This document shows positions 49,578-59,499 of a DNA stretch of 64,000 bases, piece after piece (the first letter of the stretch is position 1; every line of letters begins with the position of its first letter). The stretch is from NCBI GenBank assembly GCA_032622095.1, contig CP136067.1, forward strand, positions 55,531,899-55,595,898. Direction: 5' to 3'. The stretch is from Siphonodentalium dalli. Taxonomy: Eukaryota; Mollusca; Scaphopoda; Gadilida; Siphonodentaliidae. Under the pieces are notes generated by a model. That model was given only the letters and a program-made list of their open reading frames with translations, was not told the origin of the DNA and did no database searches. Position numbers and translations under genes: made by a program.

Positions 49578-49942
49578 TCAATCTTTAAATTTATTGTGTG
49601 AATGGCCACATTGTTTTGATGATTGTTGTAGTTCGAGTTTGAGGTCATCTATTTTCTTCGATTGCACCTGAATTATATCATTTTGCTTGTCAACTTTACG
49701 ATTTAACGACTCTAAGTCTGAGCAAGTCTCCGAGTTTGACGCTTCCATCTTAGCAATTTGAGTGCGCATTTGAGTTAATTCACTTTTGTTTTTATTTATT
49801 TGCGTGTGTACTGGCAAGAGAGCATTTTCGACTGTTGCTTTCAGTGTCGCACTTAGTGACGAAAACCATGAAGTTAGAGACTCCAATTGGTCATGAATAT
49901 TACACAATGATTTGTTCACAATTTGCTCAACATCCCTTTTAA
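49578..49942 (-). pseudogene. Split LINE: ORF1 coiled-coil part
   Basis: About 120 codons begin KRDVEQIVNKSLCNIHDQLE and are rich in L, K, E, Q and S with heptad spacing (LESLNRKVDKQNDIIQVQS). This suggests a coiled coil ending near CGHSHNKF. Its position upstream of the endonuclease on the same strand fits LINE ORF1. The upstream part lies beyond the 2.7-kb TTAA element (52,673-52,990). Confidence 0.65.
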
Positions 49943-51139
49943 ACACGGGGTCTCAACTGCCACGTGAGAAGTGGTTCGCATTCGATTTTGGACACGACGC
50001 GCATTCGCCAATGTCACGGTTCGTTTCAGATCGAGAAAATAGGTCATCACAGATAAGTCTGATTTTGGACAGACGAAGGTGAGACTAATATACATTTGAT
50101 GGTATGGTTATTTTTCAAATGACTCAATGCTATCGATCCAATAGTTTATTTGATGTTTTAGCTGAAAACTGTGTACTTGTTGTCATATGTTCAAGACAGC
50201 GATCACTCAATACATTTTCAATGGAAACTTGTCCGACTAATTACATTTAATACACACCAACCGCGTGTTTTTTTTTCGATTGTACGGCCAGTTTCCGATA
50301 ACTCCTTATTCTCAAAGCACCCATCGTGGTCATATTTCACGTCTAAGTCACAATACACGGCTTTTGAAATGATACTAAAATGCTACGGTGCCCCTCTGAT
50401 CGCATGTTATCATTTGTGTTCGCATCCGATCAAATGCCCCAGTACCGATCCGATGCCTTGTTATTTAACTGCATATTTTGCAGCAGTAAACACAGGCATT
50501 TCGACATATTTCCACTTGCTAGTTGTGGTACAATACCAGTAACACCACAAATGCTGGAGTCATGTCCCTTGGAGTAGTGCCAAATCGATTTTTTCTGTAT
50601 TTTACCTTTTAATGTTTGGCAGGGCTATCCTTTTCTATTGAAAAAAAAACAATTTCTTCGGATTGGTGAGAGGAAAATGCATAGTCCAAAGCCCCATCTG
50701 AAGATTCGCTCTTGTGTTGGCAATAGGAGCACCTTAAATTGCTCTGAAAAATAAAATAATACAGGGAATTGGTAAATGAGAGGTATGTGTCATTTTAACA
50801 AGCTAAAAATAGTTTAACATTACCCACAGGAACGTGCATATATAACTAAATTGTAAAGCTACATAACTCGAAATATGCTTGATACACAACTCAAGAAAAC
50901 ACAAGTTATTACCCCTTACTGGTCTTCCCATTCATGTTGGTCCATGCATGAAACTTCTAAAACAATGTTCTAACCACACGCGCCATAATTATGGTTATAT
51001 TCTGGACACAAAGAGGCTTGAGATCACATTACCAATACATGTGCCAACAAGAGCACACCGTCGGGGCGTGGCATAATACGCCAGTTTCTGAAGTAGAGTG
51101 GGGAATGTAGACATAACCTATATTTGAACTTGAGATGTA

Positions 51140-51225
51140 TACCAAATTTGGTTCAGTTCACTCGATTCAATCTAAAGTTATCACCCGGAAACCAAAAGCA
51201 AACGGACGGACGGACGGACAACCCA
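51140..51225 (+). repeat. Dispersed repeat end with (GGAC)n
   Basis: 'taccaaatttggttcagttc ... aagttatcacccggaaacca' is followed by four GGAC units. Similar ends (a phrase like 'tttggtggaaatcgg' and a short GGAC/CAGA run) occur near 57,870-57,935, 60,915-60,935 and 61,083-61,107, and without the tract near 59,285-59,310. This is common in lophotrochozoan genomes. The type is uncertain. Confidence 0.5.
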
Positions 51226-51941
51226 TTTACATAATACGACCGATTTTTTCAAACGGGCGTATCAAACTATTCATAAACTCGGCATACAAGAGCTATAGTA
51301 TATATACGAACACTACAAGTATAAAGTGTCATAAAATATCCGCTTAGGAACAAATGTGTCCACAATTGATCGGAATATGAAAACATATACTGTGCTCCCG
51401 AAGAAGAAAATAAACTAATAGACTTTTTCGTGAACAAAGCTGCATTCCTGGAGAGTATATGTTGATCGACTGACGCCAAGTCCTGATTAGATCTCCCACA
51501 CATTCGTATAAACTCGATCATAACATGCAGTTATAAGCGTGTTCGTAATTGTTCACATCACATGTATCTGTGTATTGATTTACCAGTAAGTACATTTGTC
51601 TGTATTGGTCGGTCGGCTCCGAGTGTAGGTAAGACTGCACAAAGGCATTGGCGTTTGTGGGACTTCCAGAGATCCCTGATTTGGGCCCAACTCCGGCTTG
51701 GTCGTCTCGGAGTATGCTATTTCTCTGTCTGTAGGTACGATATGGCTGTAGTATGGAATGTCTATTTTATGTAGTGCATGAGTGTTTGTATATGTGTAGT
51801 TGGTTCGTCATACATATTGAGACATGTGTTGTAGATATGTTTGTAAACTTAAATTTCTAATACACTGTGTTATGTACCAAATTTGTGTTTGTTCTCACAA
51901 TGTAAACATTTATATATGAATCTCCATATATGGAGGATAAT

Positions 51942-51943
51942 AA

Positions 51944-51985
<42 letters not shown>
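51942..51985. repeat. (AT)n microsatellite
   Basis: An alternating 'atatat' run, broken once by 'tatatgtata', inside the 2.7-kb TTAA element. Confidence 0.9.
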
Positions 51986-51986
<1 letters not shown>

Positions 51987-52672
51987 GAGTATATGTACGA
52001 ACAATACAAGTAGTGTCATAAAGTATCCGCTTAGGAACAAATGTGTCCACAATTGATCGGAATATATATATATTACTCAGGTATGGCTCATTTTGAAACA
52101 TTCCACATGATTCCGATGCGTGTTACCCCATTTCGACTGCTAGGGCTATTCAAAATGCGCACTAGGGCCTATCAAAGTTTGCAGAATGCGAACCTTAGCA
52201 TCAGAAAATGTGCACTGGGGCATGCTTGACTTGCAACTAAAAGACGCACATGGTGCGATACCTTTGATATATTTGACATTTCATATCGCGTTAGGACAAG
52301 CAGAACTCGTCTCTTTGAAATATTAGCAAACATCAGCTAATAAAGTGTGCTTTTGTAGTAACAATAGCATTTAAAAACAGACACTGGTAATATAGCTACC
52401 AAATCCTACTGATCGGTTCGATATTTCGAAGTTTGGCCGACGAACATTGGTCCAGTGAATGGTTTGTATTTTTATATATAGCAACAACTGTCGATGAACG
52501 CTCACACATATATTATATCCTTGATAACGATAGAGATACTTACCATTTTCTGCAACGTGTCGTCCATTTGTTGTCAAATTGCAGGCGCGCACCGTGTCAT
52601 TGACGAATGCGCACCGTGTCCAAAACTGAATGCGAACCACTTCTCACGTGGCAGCTGAGACCCCTTATTTAA

Positions 52673-52990
52673 GGTCCTCTCGGTTCAAGTTTGTGTCATT
52701 ATTTTTACTTCTAAAGTCAGGTGGGATATCTAAAAACGGAAATTCAGAATTTCTTCGTTTGTTGTCCGGGGTAGACAAGCCTTGAGTTTTCCTCTTCTTT
52801 ATGGAACTATGTGTCCCAACTGTTGGAGATAATAGCGGTGGTGGTAGATTTGGTTGCAGATATTAACAAGTCAGCATTCGCGACGGCATTTATAATGTCA
52901 GTTGCTGTGTCTTTCTGACTAGCAGTTAAGCTGTTAATATGTAATATGGGTCAATCTGCGTTTGTACCTGTGTATTTTCAGCCATTGGCG
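52673..52990 (-). pseudogene. Split LINE: ORF1 N-terminal part
   Basis: The minus strand reads, across frame slips, INSLTASQKDTATDIINAVAN, STTTAIIS, KKRKTQGLSTPDNKRRNSEF, then FLDIPPDF and NREDLK up to the TTAA at 52,669-52,672. It is a basic, S/T-rich sequence consistent with a LINE ORF1 N-terminus. Assignment rests on position and on clean continuation into 49,942. Confidence 0.5.
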
Positions 52991-53096
52991 AATTGTCGGT
53001 ACTTGCCTCGACTTCGAATTCCAATGTAGTCGTGGTTGCACCTTAAGTCGATATTATTGAAAATACGCTGATCGTACCAGTCCCATTATCACTTAA

Positions 53097-53565
53097 AGGT
53101 ACTCAACCCGATAAAACTCCTCTCAATTACTATTTCAATGGCTTCGGGGGTCAAAAAAATTTGATTCGAGTCGAGGAAGTCACCCATCAAAGCTCAGATT
53201 TGTTAGATATCGATTTTAGAAATCTATTATTTTTCATTATCGGGAATTCTTACTGGCCCAGTACGTAGTCAATTATTACCACTTGATTATACAGTTATCC
53301 ATCCTTGTCTGTTTGAATAGAATTTTGGCGTAAAATCTCGAGCATGTTACCAAATTGACGGCAGTTATAAGTACTCATCTCGAGAACATAAGAATTTTCA
53401 AAAATCAATATCTAATAACTCTGAGCTTTGTTTGATGGGTTCCTCGACTCGAATCAAATATTTTTTACCCCCAAAGCCAAAGAAATAGTAATATAGGACC
53501 CTCTGATCGGATTGTTGTTGTTGGAATCTGTTGAGATGGGGACCCTCTTTACGGGTTGAGTACCT
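53097..53565. mobile_element. 469-bp TTAA-flanked element, family C copy 3
   Basis: TTAA at 53,093-53,096 and 53,566-53,569 flanks ends 'aggtactcaacccgataaa' and complement 'aggtactcaacccgtaaag'. Arms fold back for about 130 bp (for example 'gattcgagtcgaggaa...gatgggt' against 'gatgggttcctcgactcgaatc'). No coding. It is the best-preserved family C member and lies just upstream of the LINE remains. Confidence 0.85.
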
Positions 53566-53569
53566 TTAA

Positions 53570-53904
53570 TATGGTCGATGGAAATAGTTATGTTGTTTTA
53601 AGCCATGCTTCATGCAAGTCCGCCGAAGAGAAAAGGCATTACACCCCCAAAAAGGCGCCGTAAATCGGAATCACGTCTAGGTGGCCGCCATTTTTAACCA
53701 ATGTACTCCATTGACTTTAGTTTGTCCTGAAATGGCGAGAAAAATGATTTTTGACAGAAAAAAAGATCAGTTAACCTTATCAGCCTGCATAACTAAGCAA
53801 CATGTAAATAAATGTAGGTTAGGTCAGTTCGGCATAAAATCTTCTTCCAGGTTTTTTTTCTTGGCTTAATTTGTTTCATATAGTAATAAAATAACAAGAA
53901 ACTG
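53570..53904. other. Non-coding, no feature
   Basis: A short stretch between the family C element and the start of the second duplication copy. No gene recognised. Confidence 0.3.
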
Positions 53905-54651
53905 ACTTTTTATCAACTAATAGCAATTTCATTTAGAATTTCTTATCACATTCCCGAGACTGTATTTTCAAGGTTGGAAACAGAAATCTAGCGAAAACCT
54001 TCGAAGTGTACGAATGGGTGGGGGCTATATCGTGTTAGCACCCTCAACCAATGTAAATTATATTTCAATCAAGAGATTTCACCGCCGACATCCGAACTAA
54101 ACCAATTTGTTATGCATTTATTGACAAATAATACACCCAGTGTTCAGTTTTAGCCACACAATATATATTAGTAGTCTTGGAATCGGGTTTTATAAAACTT
54201 ATGTAGTTGTTGTTGCTGTATTAGTGGCCCGGAAGAGATAACTAATGCCAGCAGGGGCTGCCTGTTCGATTATTCCTGTTCAGGTTTAGCGGCGCAAGGA
54301 AAAACAAACGGAACCGTAATGTCAATAATGATGCCGAAATGAAACCCTGCTGACAGAAAAAATAACAGGGCCTAAATGGAATGAGCGGTACGGGCAAAAC
54401 TATAATTAACGATGTCGATAGGAACAAACATCGTTGCAGAGAGAAAGCGTTGCCAAAAGGGAACGACAGACGCAGAAAGAAACACAACAATGCCTAAATG
54501 GAATGAACAGCACTGAAAGACAAATAATGGTGACGCAATAAAACGAACGACATCGAAATAAGTGATGAGATTGAACGAACGCCATCGAAACGATAACAAC
54601 ACTGCCGAATTGGAATGAAACACAAAACAAGAAACACAACGGCGGCAAAAT

Positions 54652-54662
54652 AGAACAAACGG
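54652..54662 (+). other. Empty insertion site of the 6-kb transposon
   Basis: AGAACAAACGG followed by CTCGTCGGAGCTGG is the uninterrupted counterpart of the two flanks at 24,960-24,969 and 30,966-30,990 (one base differs, G to A at the second position of the compared stretch). This confirms the element's boundaries and single-copy target. Confidence 0.85.
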
Positions 54663-55356
54663 CTCGTCGGAGCTGGAATATTGTGAGTATATTGTGGCTT
54701 ATAATTATTAGAACAGAATATTAGAATAAATGATGGCGTTTTGTTGAAATTGATTCGACCGGATATGTGTATGCAGTTGTTATTGATACATATTAAGCTA
54801 CCCACCTCGACTATGCGGTGAATATGGAAGGTTAGACGACGGAAATTAGTACAATGTACGTCATCAGATCATACGGGAGGTACAGATACGTACATATATT
54901 CCCCGTTCCACAGAACTATTAACCATCACGATAAATTGATTTATTTGTATCCAACAAAGCTTCGGTTTATGCATCCATTATTGCAGAATAATGCACTTGT
55001 TAAGTATGCCTCGGTTCCACTTAATTGGAAAGCTTTAAAATCGAGAATTTGTCTTTGTCATTATTGACATAATGATGCATTAGCAGAGGGAACCCAGTGG
55101 TTGAAACGGGAATAATTGCCTGTTGGAAGGATCTGTACAACTCGTATATAATGTTTCCAATAATCGAGCCTATATAAATCTGTAACTTCCTATAACAGTT
55201 TGGTTCATCGTGATGATTTCAATTCACTGTCCACAATCTTGAATACCACATCATCATCACACTGCTTCTTCTATATAACAAAATATTGTAGTATCCAGTA
55301 CCGGAAAGTGGATCACTGACAGGAATATTTAGGCACAGGAAGTGAATAATTGAACA

Positions 55357-56547
55357 ATGGAGTTACATCTCGTATTATTAAGGCACTTTCTTGTTTGCAT
55401 TACGGTGGCATCAGCATCACATATAAGCGAGATCACATATCTATACGAGAATATTACAGAAAACTACTCACCTGGTCTCCGACCTGTGCGTTATAACAAC
55501 GAAATAGTCCGTGTCGATGTGCGCATTAACCTCATTGCAATCAACAAACTCGACGACATCACTCAATCTTTGTGGACCTGTGCCTTTTTCGCCGTGACGT
55601 GGACCGACGGTTTGCTCAAATGGAAGCCAGAAGACTTCTATGGTATAACGGATATCGAGCTACCTGGTAAAGATGTTTGGAGACCTAGAATGTTATTGCT
55701 GAACGGTGACGAGGACATGTCTGAAATTTCCCAGAATGACATTCCCGTGAAATTGTCGTATGATGGAAATGTCACGTGGTTATGGTCTACTGTTATCAAA
55801 AGCAGATGCACCACAGACATGGCGTCATTCCCGTTCGATAAGCACCAATGCAGCATATTGATTACACTGTCCCTGCACCCACATGCACGCCGAGAAGTAG
55901 AACTTAATAGCACGCATTTATCCGTTAAACTAAAGGAAAAGTCAAGAGTGTGGAATTTGAAGAAATCGGAAGTTTATTTGCTAGAGCGGGGTGAAGTTCA
56001 GTACATAAATATTACACTGAACTTAGAGCGGTTACATCGCTTCCTGCAAGTGACGACTATAGCTCCCATAGTTATGCTCAATACGCTGAACATGTTTGTA
56101 TTCCTGATACCATCTGGATCGGGTGAGAAAATTTGTTTCGCCGTCACAGCATGGCTGACATTTGCAGTGTTTTTAAGCTTCATATCGGGTTATTTACCAG
56201 CAGGTGGCGACAAAATTTGTTATTTATCTTTGTATCTTTTATCAATGTTGGTTCAGAGTTCAATTATCGTCATAGTTACGATTTGCATCGTTTGCGTGTA
56301 CAATAAGACTGGCTCGGTCCCCCGTTTCATTATGTCAGTCACGTGTCGACTGCGACGTGTTGAGTTGAAAGAACAGAGCATTCCGAATGAAAGAGACGAA
56401 CAACCAGAAAGAGAGACGGTAAGTCGCAATGACTGCTATTCTTGGAAGGATGTTGCCACCTTGCTGGACAAAATCTTCTTCGTTATGATTCTCGTGAGTT
56501 CTGTTATATCAAATCTGAGTTTGAATCCAATGTGCGCAGTACGATAG
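55357..56547 (+). CDS. Nicotinic acetylcholine receptor-like Cys-loop channel subunit, intronless
   Basis: 396 codons in one exon form a complete pentameric ligand-gated channel subunit. A signal peptide (about 1-20) precedes an extracellular domain with WTDGLLKWKPEDFYGI (81-97) and the Cys-loop C151-C165 with FPFD. The predicted membrane segments are M1 (228-251), M2 (257-280) preceded by GEK as in cation channels, M3 (287-313) and M4 (369-388). The M3-M4 loop is short, about 55 residues. Candidate N-glycosylation sites are N32, N138, N184 and N218. The paired cysteines of loop C that mark alpha subunits are absent (region 195-222), so it is probably a non-alpha or atypical subunit, and its ligand is uncertain. 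Start: the first ATG, followed by a good signal peptide. Absence of introns suggests retroposition. Confidence 0.9.
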   Translation: MELHLVLLRHFLVCITVASASHISEITYLYENITENYSPGLRPVRYNNEIVRVDVRINLIAINKLDDITQSLWTCAFFAVTWTDGLLKWKPEDFYGITDIELPGKDVWRPRMLLLNGDEDMSEISQNDIPVKLSYDGNVTWLWSTVIKSRCTTDMASFPFDKHQCSILITLSLHPHARREVELNSTHLSVKLKEKSRVWNLKKSEVYLLERGEVQYINITLNLERLHRFLQVTTIAPIVMLNTLNMFVFLIPSGSGEKICFAVTAWLTFAVFLSFISGYLPAGGDKICYLSLYLLSMLVQSSIIVIVTICIVCVYNKTGSVPRFIMSVTCRLRRVELKEQSIPNERDEQPERETVSRNDCYSWKDVATLLDKIFFVMILVSSVISNLSLNPMCAVR

Positions 56548-56566
56548 CTGTGGATATAAACATACA

Positions 56567-56571
56567 CCTTG
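56567..56571 (+). repeat. 5-bp target-site duplication (left)
   Basis: CCTTG, repeated at 58,391-58,395. The pseudogene copy reads CATTG once at the equivalent place (near 33,422). Confidence 0.7.
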
Positions 56572-58390
56572 GCCGGATTCGTCATCTCAGGTTTAAACCT
56601 GGTCTACGTAAACCTCTAGGTTTAAACCGCCGTGAGTCAGCAAAATTCGTGGTTTAAACCCGAGACCGCAGGTCTAAGTGACGCATTCGTTATCTCTGGT
56701 TTAAACCTGGTCCAGCCAGACCAGTGGTTTAGCAGTAGTGTCTCTGTATCGTCGAGATAATTAAACGTACTTTCCTAATGCGAACCGCCTCGTTTTATTG
56801 ATTGCGAAAATCAATAATTACGACAGCGGTCATATTTTGATTGGAAATTTATAAGTGAGAAGCAGTCACACATATAAAGCGTATGGGGATAATTTTTTGT
56901 CAATTTCAATATTGTGTTTGCGTTTTATAAGCTTAAACGGGCAACTAAACCATCTAATTCGGTGGTCCAGCTAAACCAGCTTTATCGAGGCTAAACTTGA
57001 GATGACGAATCCGTCATTTCTTCATCGCGGTTTAGAATTGTCAATCAATCAGTCAAATGTTGGAGCTGTAAATAATCTCGAGTGAGGGCGTGTCAAAGTG
57101 GCGACTGCCGACTGGTGTTATCATGTCACAGTTGATTCATTCGCACGCGAGCTTTGCTCAGATATGGACATGTTCCTAAAAATATGATTTTAACAACTAT
57201 TTTGTGTTTTTTTTGTTTGGCTCGTGGCAGTCACAACTACTGGTGTTTTCTACGAATTCATTTGAAGGGTTCAACGTTTTAATTTTAATAAAACGATGCT
57301 ACTGCATGACCAGATATGCTATACACATAGTTTGCAATCCTAAACTTATATTGCTATATAAGTCAAATTTGATAACTTATTTTGATGTAGATCATGCCAC
57401 AAATTTCTACTCTGGCTACGCCCATAAATTCCCATAATATTCTACCAGTCCAAAACCTGGGAACCTTTTTGATTTTCTGCATGACTGGAAATTTATGACA
57501 TTGAAAGAAAATGCATGGTTGCCCACTTCCAACAGTTCAGATGCCGCTAATGGTGTGCACTCATAAGCAAATTGCCTTTACTTGACTGGTCTCTTGGTCC
57601 AGGATTGACTCGATTATGGAGATTTTATTCAGCGCCAGAGGGGCTTTGCGCACATTTTGATCATTTGAAAATTTTAATTTAAAAAACAAATTAATTAAAT
57701 TTAAAACAAACAAATGTTAATTTAAATTTTAAATTTTGTTTCTCTTTAGATTCAACTCCTTACTCAATTTAACACAATATTTTAATTTAAAAAAAATTAT
57801 ATTTTCTTATTTTTAAATCAAAATTTTTAAAATCTAACGCCGTTGTACCACACGAATCACCACACCCCTAATTTAATTGAAATCGGTCCAGGGGTATTGG
57901 AGAACAGTTGCGAACGGACATACAGATAGACAGCTCCTATACCCTTTAATATACACAGATACACATGTAAATACACCAAATTTTGTCTTTGCGGGTGAAG
58001 CATCTTGCAGAAATCTATTACACACAAAGTGATGAACAGAGCGTGAAACTCGTGTTGAGAGACATGCCATTTGTTAAACTGATTTAAACACAGAATGAGA
58101 TCGGATTAATAGTCAATGAGCGATAATTGTTTCTCAATGTATAAATCCATTGAGCGTGCACGCGGTCACGATAATTTATGACTTGTCAGTAACCATTATA
58201 TCGGCATATCTTTTGGTCCGATTGGTAAGAGGGTAATTTGATTGTATAATCATATCACCGAATCGAGTTGTCAATTAGCTGGCAACTGAACGACAAAAAC
58301 GCCCCCTTAGACCTGGTTTGGCTGGACCGCCAATGCAGGTTTAAACCAGGTTTAAACTCGGAGGTTTAAACCGGATATGACGAATCCGGC
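56572..58390. mobile_element. 1,819-bp transposon with GGTTTAAACC boxes in the receptor 3' UTR
   Basis: The ends are GCCGGATTCGTCAT and its exact complement. A CCTTG duplication flanks it, and the element is absent from the paralogous site in copy 1. Subterminal regions carry repeated palindromic GGTTTAAACC boxes (near 56,590, 56,612, 56,621, 56,651, 56,697; 58,338, 58,350, 58,363), probable transposase-binding sites. An inner copy of the terminus, in right-end orientation (gagatgacgaatccg), lies near 56,998-57,012. That suggests a shorter 440-bp version or a composite. No transposase. The middle is AT-rich (57,660-57,830), with a dispersed repeat near 57,870. The superfamily is unassigned; a 5-bp duplication fits few known groups. 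Confidence 0.8.
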
Positions 58391-58649
58391 CCTTGAGTTT
58401 GAATTAACCAGATGTAGTGGACTGCTCTCGACGATGAATTATCAAAATTATGCCTGATAAGTATAAATAGGCCGATCTCAAATTGTGAACAAATAGAAAT
58501 TTGAACTTTCATAATTTCGCGAGACATCGTTTTTACATTTTCTTGTGGTGGTTATCGGCTTAGTTCTCGTGTTAGTTTATATTCACGGACATGGGGCGGA
58601 TCGAGGTACGTTTTAATTTTGACATATTATCCAATGATGTTGTCAATAT

Positions 58650-58655
58650 AATAAA
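58650..58655 (+). promoter_or_regulatory. Candidate poly(A) signal AATAAA, copy 2
   Basis: It is the counterpart of 33,699-33,704. It now lies about 2.1 kb after the stop codon because of the 1.8-kb insertion, so transcripts may use another site. Confidence 0.3.
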
Positions 58656-59050
58656 TTTATAATAACATTTGCCATATTTTATTAATAGAATCAATGGAGA
58701 TATCTTGCAAACATATTTGTTTGTGGTGGACAGTGAAACGAGAGCGTATGAGTGGGCTTTCGAGCAGTATTGTCCTGCATTAGTATTGTAGACCGTTTGC
58801 ATGCAGGTAGACTTAGGTACAATTACTGTTACTATAGTAACTATAGAGGCCTATACATTATAACAATATATTATTGAATGGTGTACATGTTTCTTGTTGC
58901 AATTAAGAAGATAAAATAATAAATTAGCATGCCACCATCAGACATAAGCTCCACCAGATACAGGGTGCATATGCATGGATATCGTACCGGTGTACCACGT
59001 CATCGTTCGCGGGGAATATCCTAAGATACCCCATCCCACACCAAGGGTAT

Positions 59051-59499
59051 CCTTTGCCAGGTTAAAGTGGTGTGAGACGCTCTGCTGTGAACATTTTGGT
59101 GGGAATTGAGAATTCTATTGTTCAAAGTATACATGTTAGTGTGTAAGTTCCTGTATGTGTGCCTCTGTTGTTTGTGACTGCACGTGGACATTTTGTCTGA
59201 AAGATTGCGTATGTGTGCTGTTTGTGAACGGTTCTTAGTATGTTATGTGCTTTTCGTGTGTGTGTGTTCGCGATGGACTCGAACACGGCTGGACCGATTT
59301 CCACCAAACTTGGTATGGACACGTAATTCGACCCGGGAACGAACATGGGCCTATTGATTTTCAGATCCGAGGTCAACTTTTCACGTGCCGAGGTCAAATT
59401 TGTTTTTACGCTGTGTTACGGGACTTTCATTTGAGTTCGGTGCTTACAAATCGATTCGAAACAGCGCGAATAATAAAATGCCAGTCATAATAATGACGC
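59051..59499. other. Non-coding with dispersed-repeat phrase
   Basis: Frames on both strands (81 and 91 codons) overlap over 59,122-59,490 and contain the phrase 'gaccgatttccaccaaactt', seen in other dispersed repeats. I regard them as repeat sequence, not genes. Confidence 0.35.

Larger units (their letters stand above)
49943..52668. mobile_element. 2,726-bp TTAA-flanked element inserted in LINE ORF1
   Basis: TTAA at 49,939-49,942 and 52,669-52,672 flanks inverted repeats of about 80 bp (ggggtctcaactgccacgtg, aagtggttcgcattcgattt; right end complementary with a few changes). The interior has no transposase-like frame. It contains an (AT)n run at 51,942-51,985, a direct repeat pair (51,299-51,380 and 51,985-52,068) and a GGAC-tract dispersed repeat near 51,140-51,225. 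Removing it with one TTAA joins ORF1 as NREDL-KRDVEQ. Confidence 0.8.
34380..53040 (-). mobile_element. One minus-strand LINE (about 4.5 kb) split by four insertions
   Basis: Reading the minus strand from about 53,040 down to 34,380 and skipping the four inserts gives ORF1 (52,990-52,673 and 49,942-49,578), endonuclease (49,047-48,451 and 44,072-43,777), linker and reverse transcriptase (43,713-42,736; 41,822-41,397; 35,490-35,100), and a C-terminal cysteine motif with 3' tail (34,936-34,380). At the three DNA-transposon junctions the LINE reading resumes next to one copy of a short target duplication. At the nested-LINE junction it resumes without a clear one. Several frameshifts and stops lie within the pieces, so the element is dead. 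The layout (coiled-coil ORF1, AP-type endonuclease, RT) fits the CR1/Jockey group, but the clade is not determined. Confidence 0.8.
53905..59050 (+). repeat. Segmental duplication, copy 2
   Basis: It is homologous to 23,290-34,265 without the 1-kb, 6-kb and SINE insertions of that copy. The start near 53,905 matches 23,290 (ctatcaactaata.caattt). The empty site for the 6-kb transposon is at 54,652-54,662. The receptor gene is intact. Homology ends near 59,050 with 'ggtgtacc...atatcctaa...ccc.cccacacca'. Copy 2 alone carries the 1.8-kb element at 56,572-58,390. Confidence 0.85.
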
